Origin: Bacteroidales bacterium
Lineage (GTDB): Bacteria > Bacteroidota > Bacteroidia > Bacteroidales > P3
Length of the DNA stretch: 64,000 nt
NCBI GenBank assembly: GCA_017633985.1
Contig: JAGBOF010000010.1
Span: forward strand, 124,001 to 188,000
Direction of reading: 5' to 3'
The notes beneath the pieces are model-generated. The model saw only the letters and a program-made list of their open reading frames with translations, had not been told where the DNA came from and did not search any database. The position numbers were made by a program, and so were the translations under genes. Positions 63,765 to 64,000 of the stretch are shown here, one piece after another. Numbering within the stretch: position 1 is the stretch's first letter; each line of letters opens with the position of its first letter.

Positions 63765-63869
63765 TGCCCCTTGCCGTCTTATTCTGAAAAAAAGGGTTTT
63801 TTCTTATCAAAAAAAGGGTTTTTTCGGGGTAAAAAAACCCTTTTTTTAAGATTAAAATGCGACGGGGCA
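63765..63869. repeat. Type A palindromic A/T-tract element, copy 5
   Basis: The arms TGCCCC (63765-63770) and GGGGCA (63864-63869) are short and partly decayed. The cores GGG (63794), GGG (63816) and CCC (63838) are exactly 22 bp apart within A-run/T-run palindromes. It lies between the divergent efflux adaptor gene and the partial gene at 63951. Confidence 0.88.
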
Positions 63870-63923
63870 GAAATTATACCACTGTTAGGGACAATTAAAC
63901 CACTTTTCAAAGGATTATTTGCG

Positions 63924-63931
63924 TAATTTTG
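63924..63931 (+). promoter_or_regulatory. Promoter -7 box of the right-edge gene
   Basis: TAATTTTG fits the consensus, 20 bp before the ATG at 63951. Confidence 0.6.
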
Positions 63932-63950
63932 CACAACAAACAATAGTATC

Positions 63951-64000
63951 ATGAAAAAGATAAGCATAAAGGATTTTTCCGCATTGGAAAACATTGATTA
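63951..64000 (+). CDS. Partial CDS, N-terminal end only
   Basis: An ATG directly follows a good promoter and opens the frame MKKISIKDFSALENID to the edge of the window. The fragment is too short to identify. Confidence 0.55.
   Translation, partial: MKKISIKDFSALENID

Noticed and set aside
63645-63926. 93-codon frame with repeated Cys-Pro-Lys units
   Set aside because: It translates 21-bp tandem modules and the type A element; composition is that of the repeats, not of a protein.
63779-63994. 71-codon minus-strand frame at the right edge
   Set aside because: It reads through the type A element antisense to the promoter and start of the partial plus-strand gene.

Overview
The window comes from a Bacteroidales-type member of the Bacteroidota with an AT-rich genome. 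Three things point there. Promoters carry the TAnnTTTG -7 box with an upstream TTG or TTTG, as in TAATTTTGCA or TATCTTTGCA. Shine-Dalgarno sequences are scarce. The gene families fit: Rho with a long N-terminal insertion, PorT-like and O/P-type outer membrane proteins, an S41 carboxy-terminal protease, and the KamA-E lysine fermentation enzymes. I saw no rRNA, tRNA, CRISPR array, insertion sequence or prophage.

Layout. 0-2 kb: a cut-off gene, a Sel1-repeat protein and a small SH3-like membrane protein, all on the minus strand. 2-12.5 kb: 2-hydroxyacid dehydrogenase, fabD, a porin, acyl-CoA synthetase, S41 protease, lepB and an atypical response regulator. 12.5-20.7 kb: a glycosyltransferase fused to a decayed sugar-phosphate transferase, a TerB-DnaJ protein, a VWA-like membrane protein, CCA transferase and an acyltransferase. 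20.9-25 kb: a giant DUF4011-type helicase-nuclease, a possible single-gene defence system. 25-32.4 kb: iron alcohol dehydrogenase, lipoprotein, glucosaminidase, an Asn/Thr-rich secreted protein, an AraC regulator and xseAB. 32.5-36.4 kb: kamA-kamB-kamC. 36.5-43.1 kb: a type I restriction-modification locus (hsdM, hsdS, small ORF, hsdR), followed by an O-methyltransferase. 43.7-50.8 kb: outer membrane proteins, a sialidase-like protein, dnaA and a Na/Pi transporter. 51-57 kb: rho-glyS, PAP2 phosphatase, MmcQ/YjbR and XRE proteins. 57.7-64 kb: kamD-kamE, uvrB, an orphan efflux adaptor and the start of another gene.

The Kam enzymes would act together: KamA makes beta-lysine, KamDE moves its terminal amino group, and KamBC is the probable repair ATPase for KamDE. 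The genes sit in two blocks 21 kb apart. The later pathway genes (kdd, kce, kal, kat) are not in the window.

The most unusual content is the intergenic DNA, which follows a strict repeat grammar. (A) Six ~105-115 bp palindromic elements have GC-rich or otherwise matched arms around exactly three A/T-tract palindromes whose cores are always 22 bp apart; five of the six lie between head-to-head genes. (B) Arrays of 21-bp modules, with GC-rich cores spaced 20-22 and mostly exactly 21 bp apart, lie mainly downstream of genes. (C) Two heptanucleotide arrays fold back on themselves and fill whole intergenic regions. Other non-coding candidates are a 118-nt structured element at 19476-19593, a short promoter-terminator unit at 30821-30932, and a rod-shaped leader before the PAP2 gene whose 3' arm can pair with two alternative partners.
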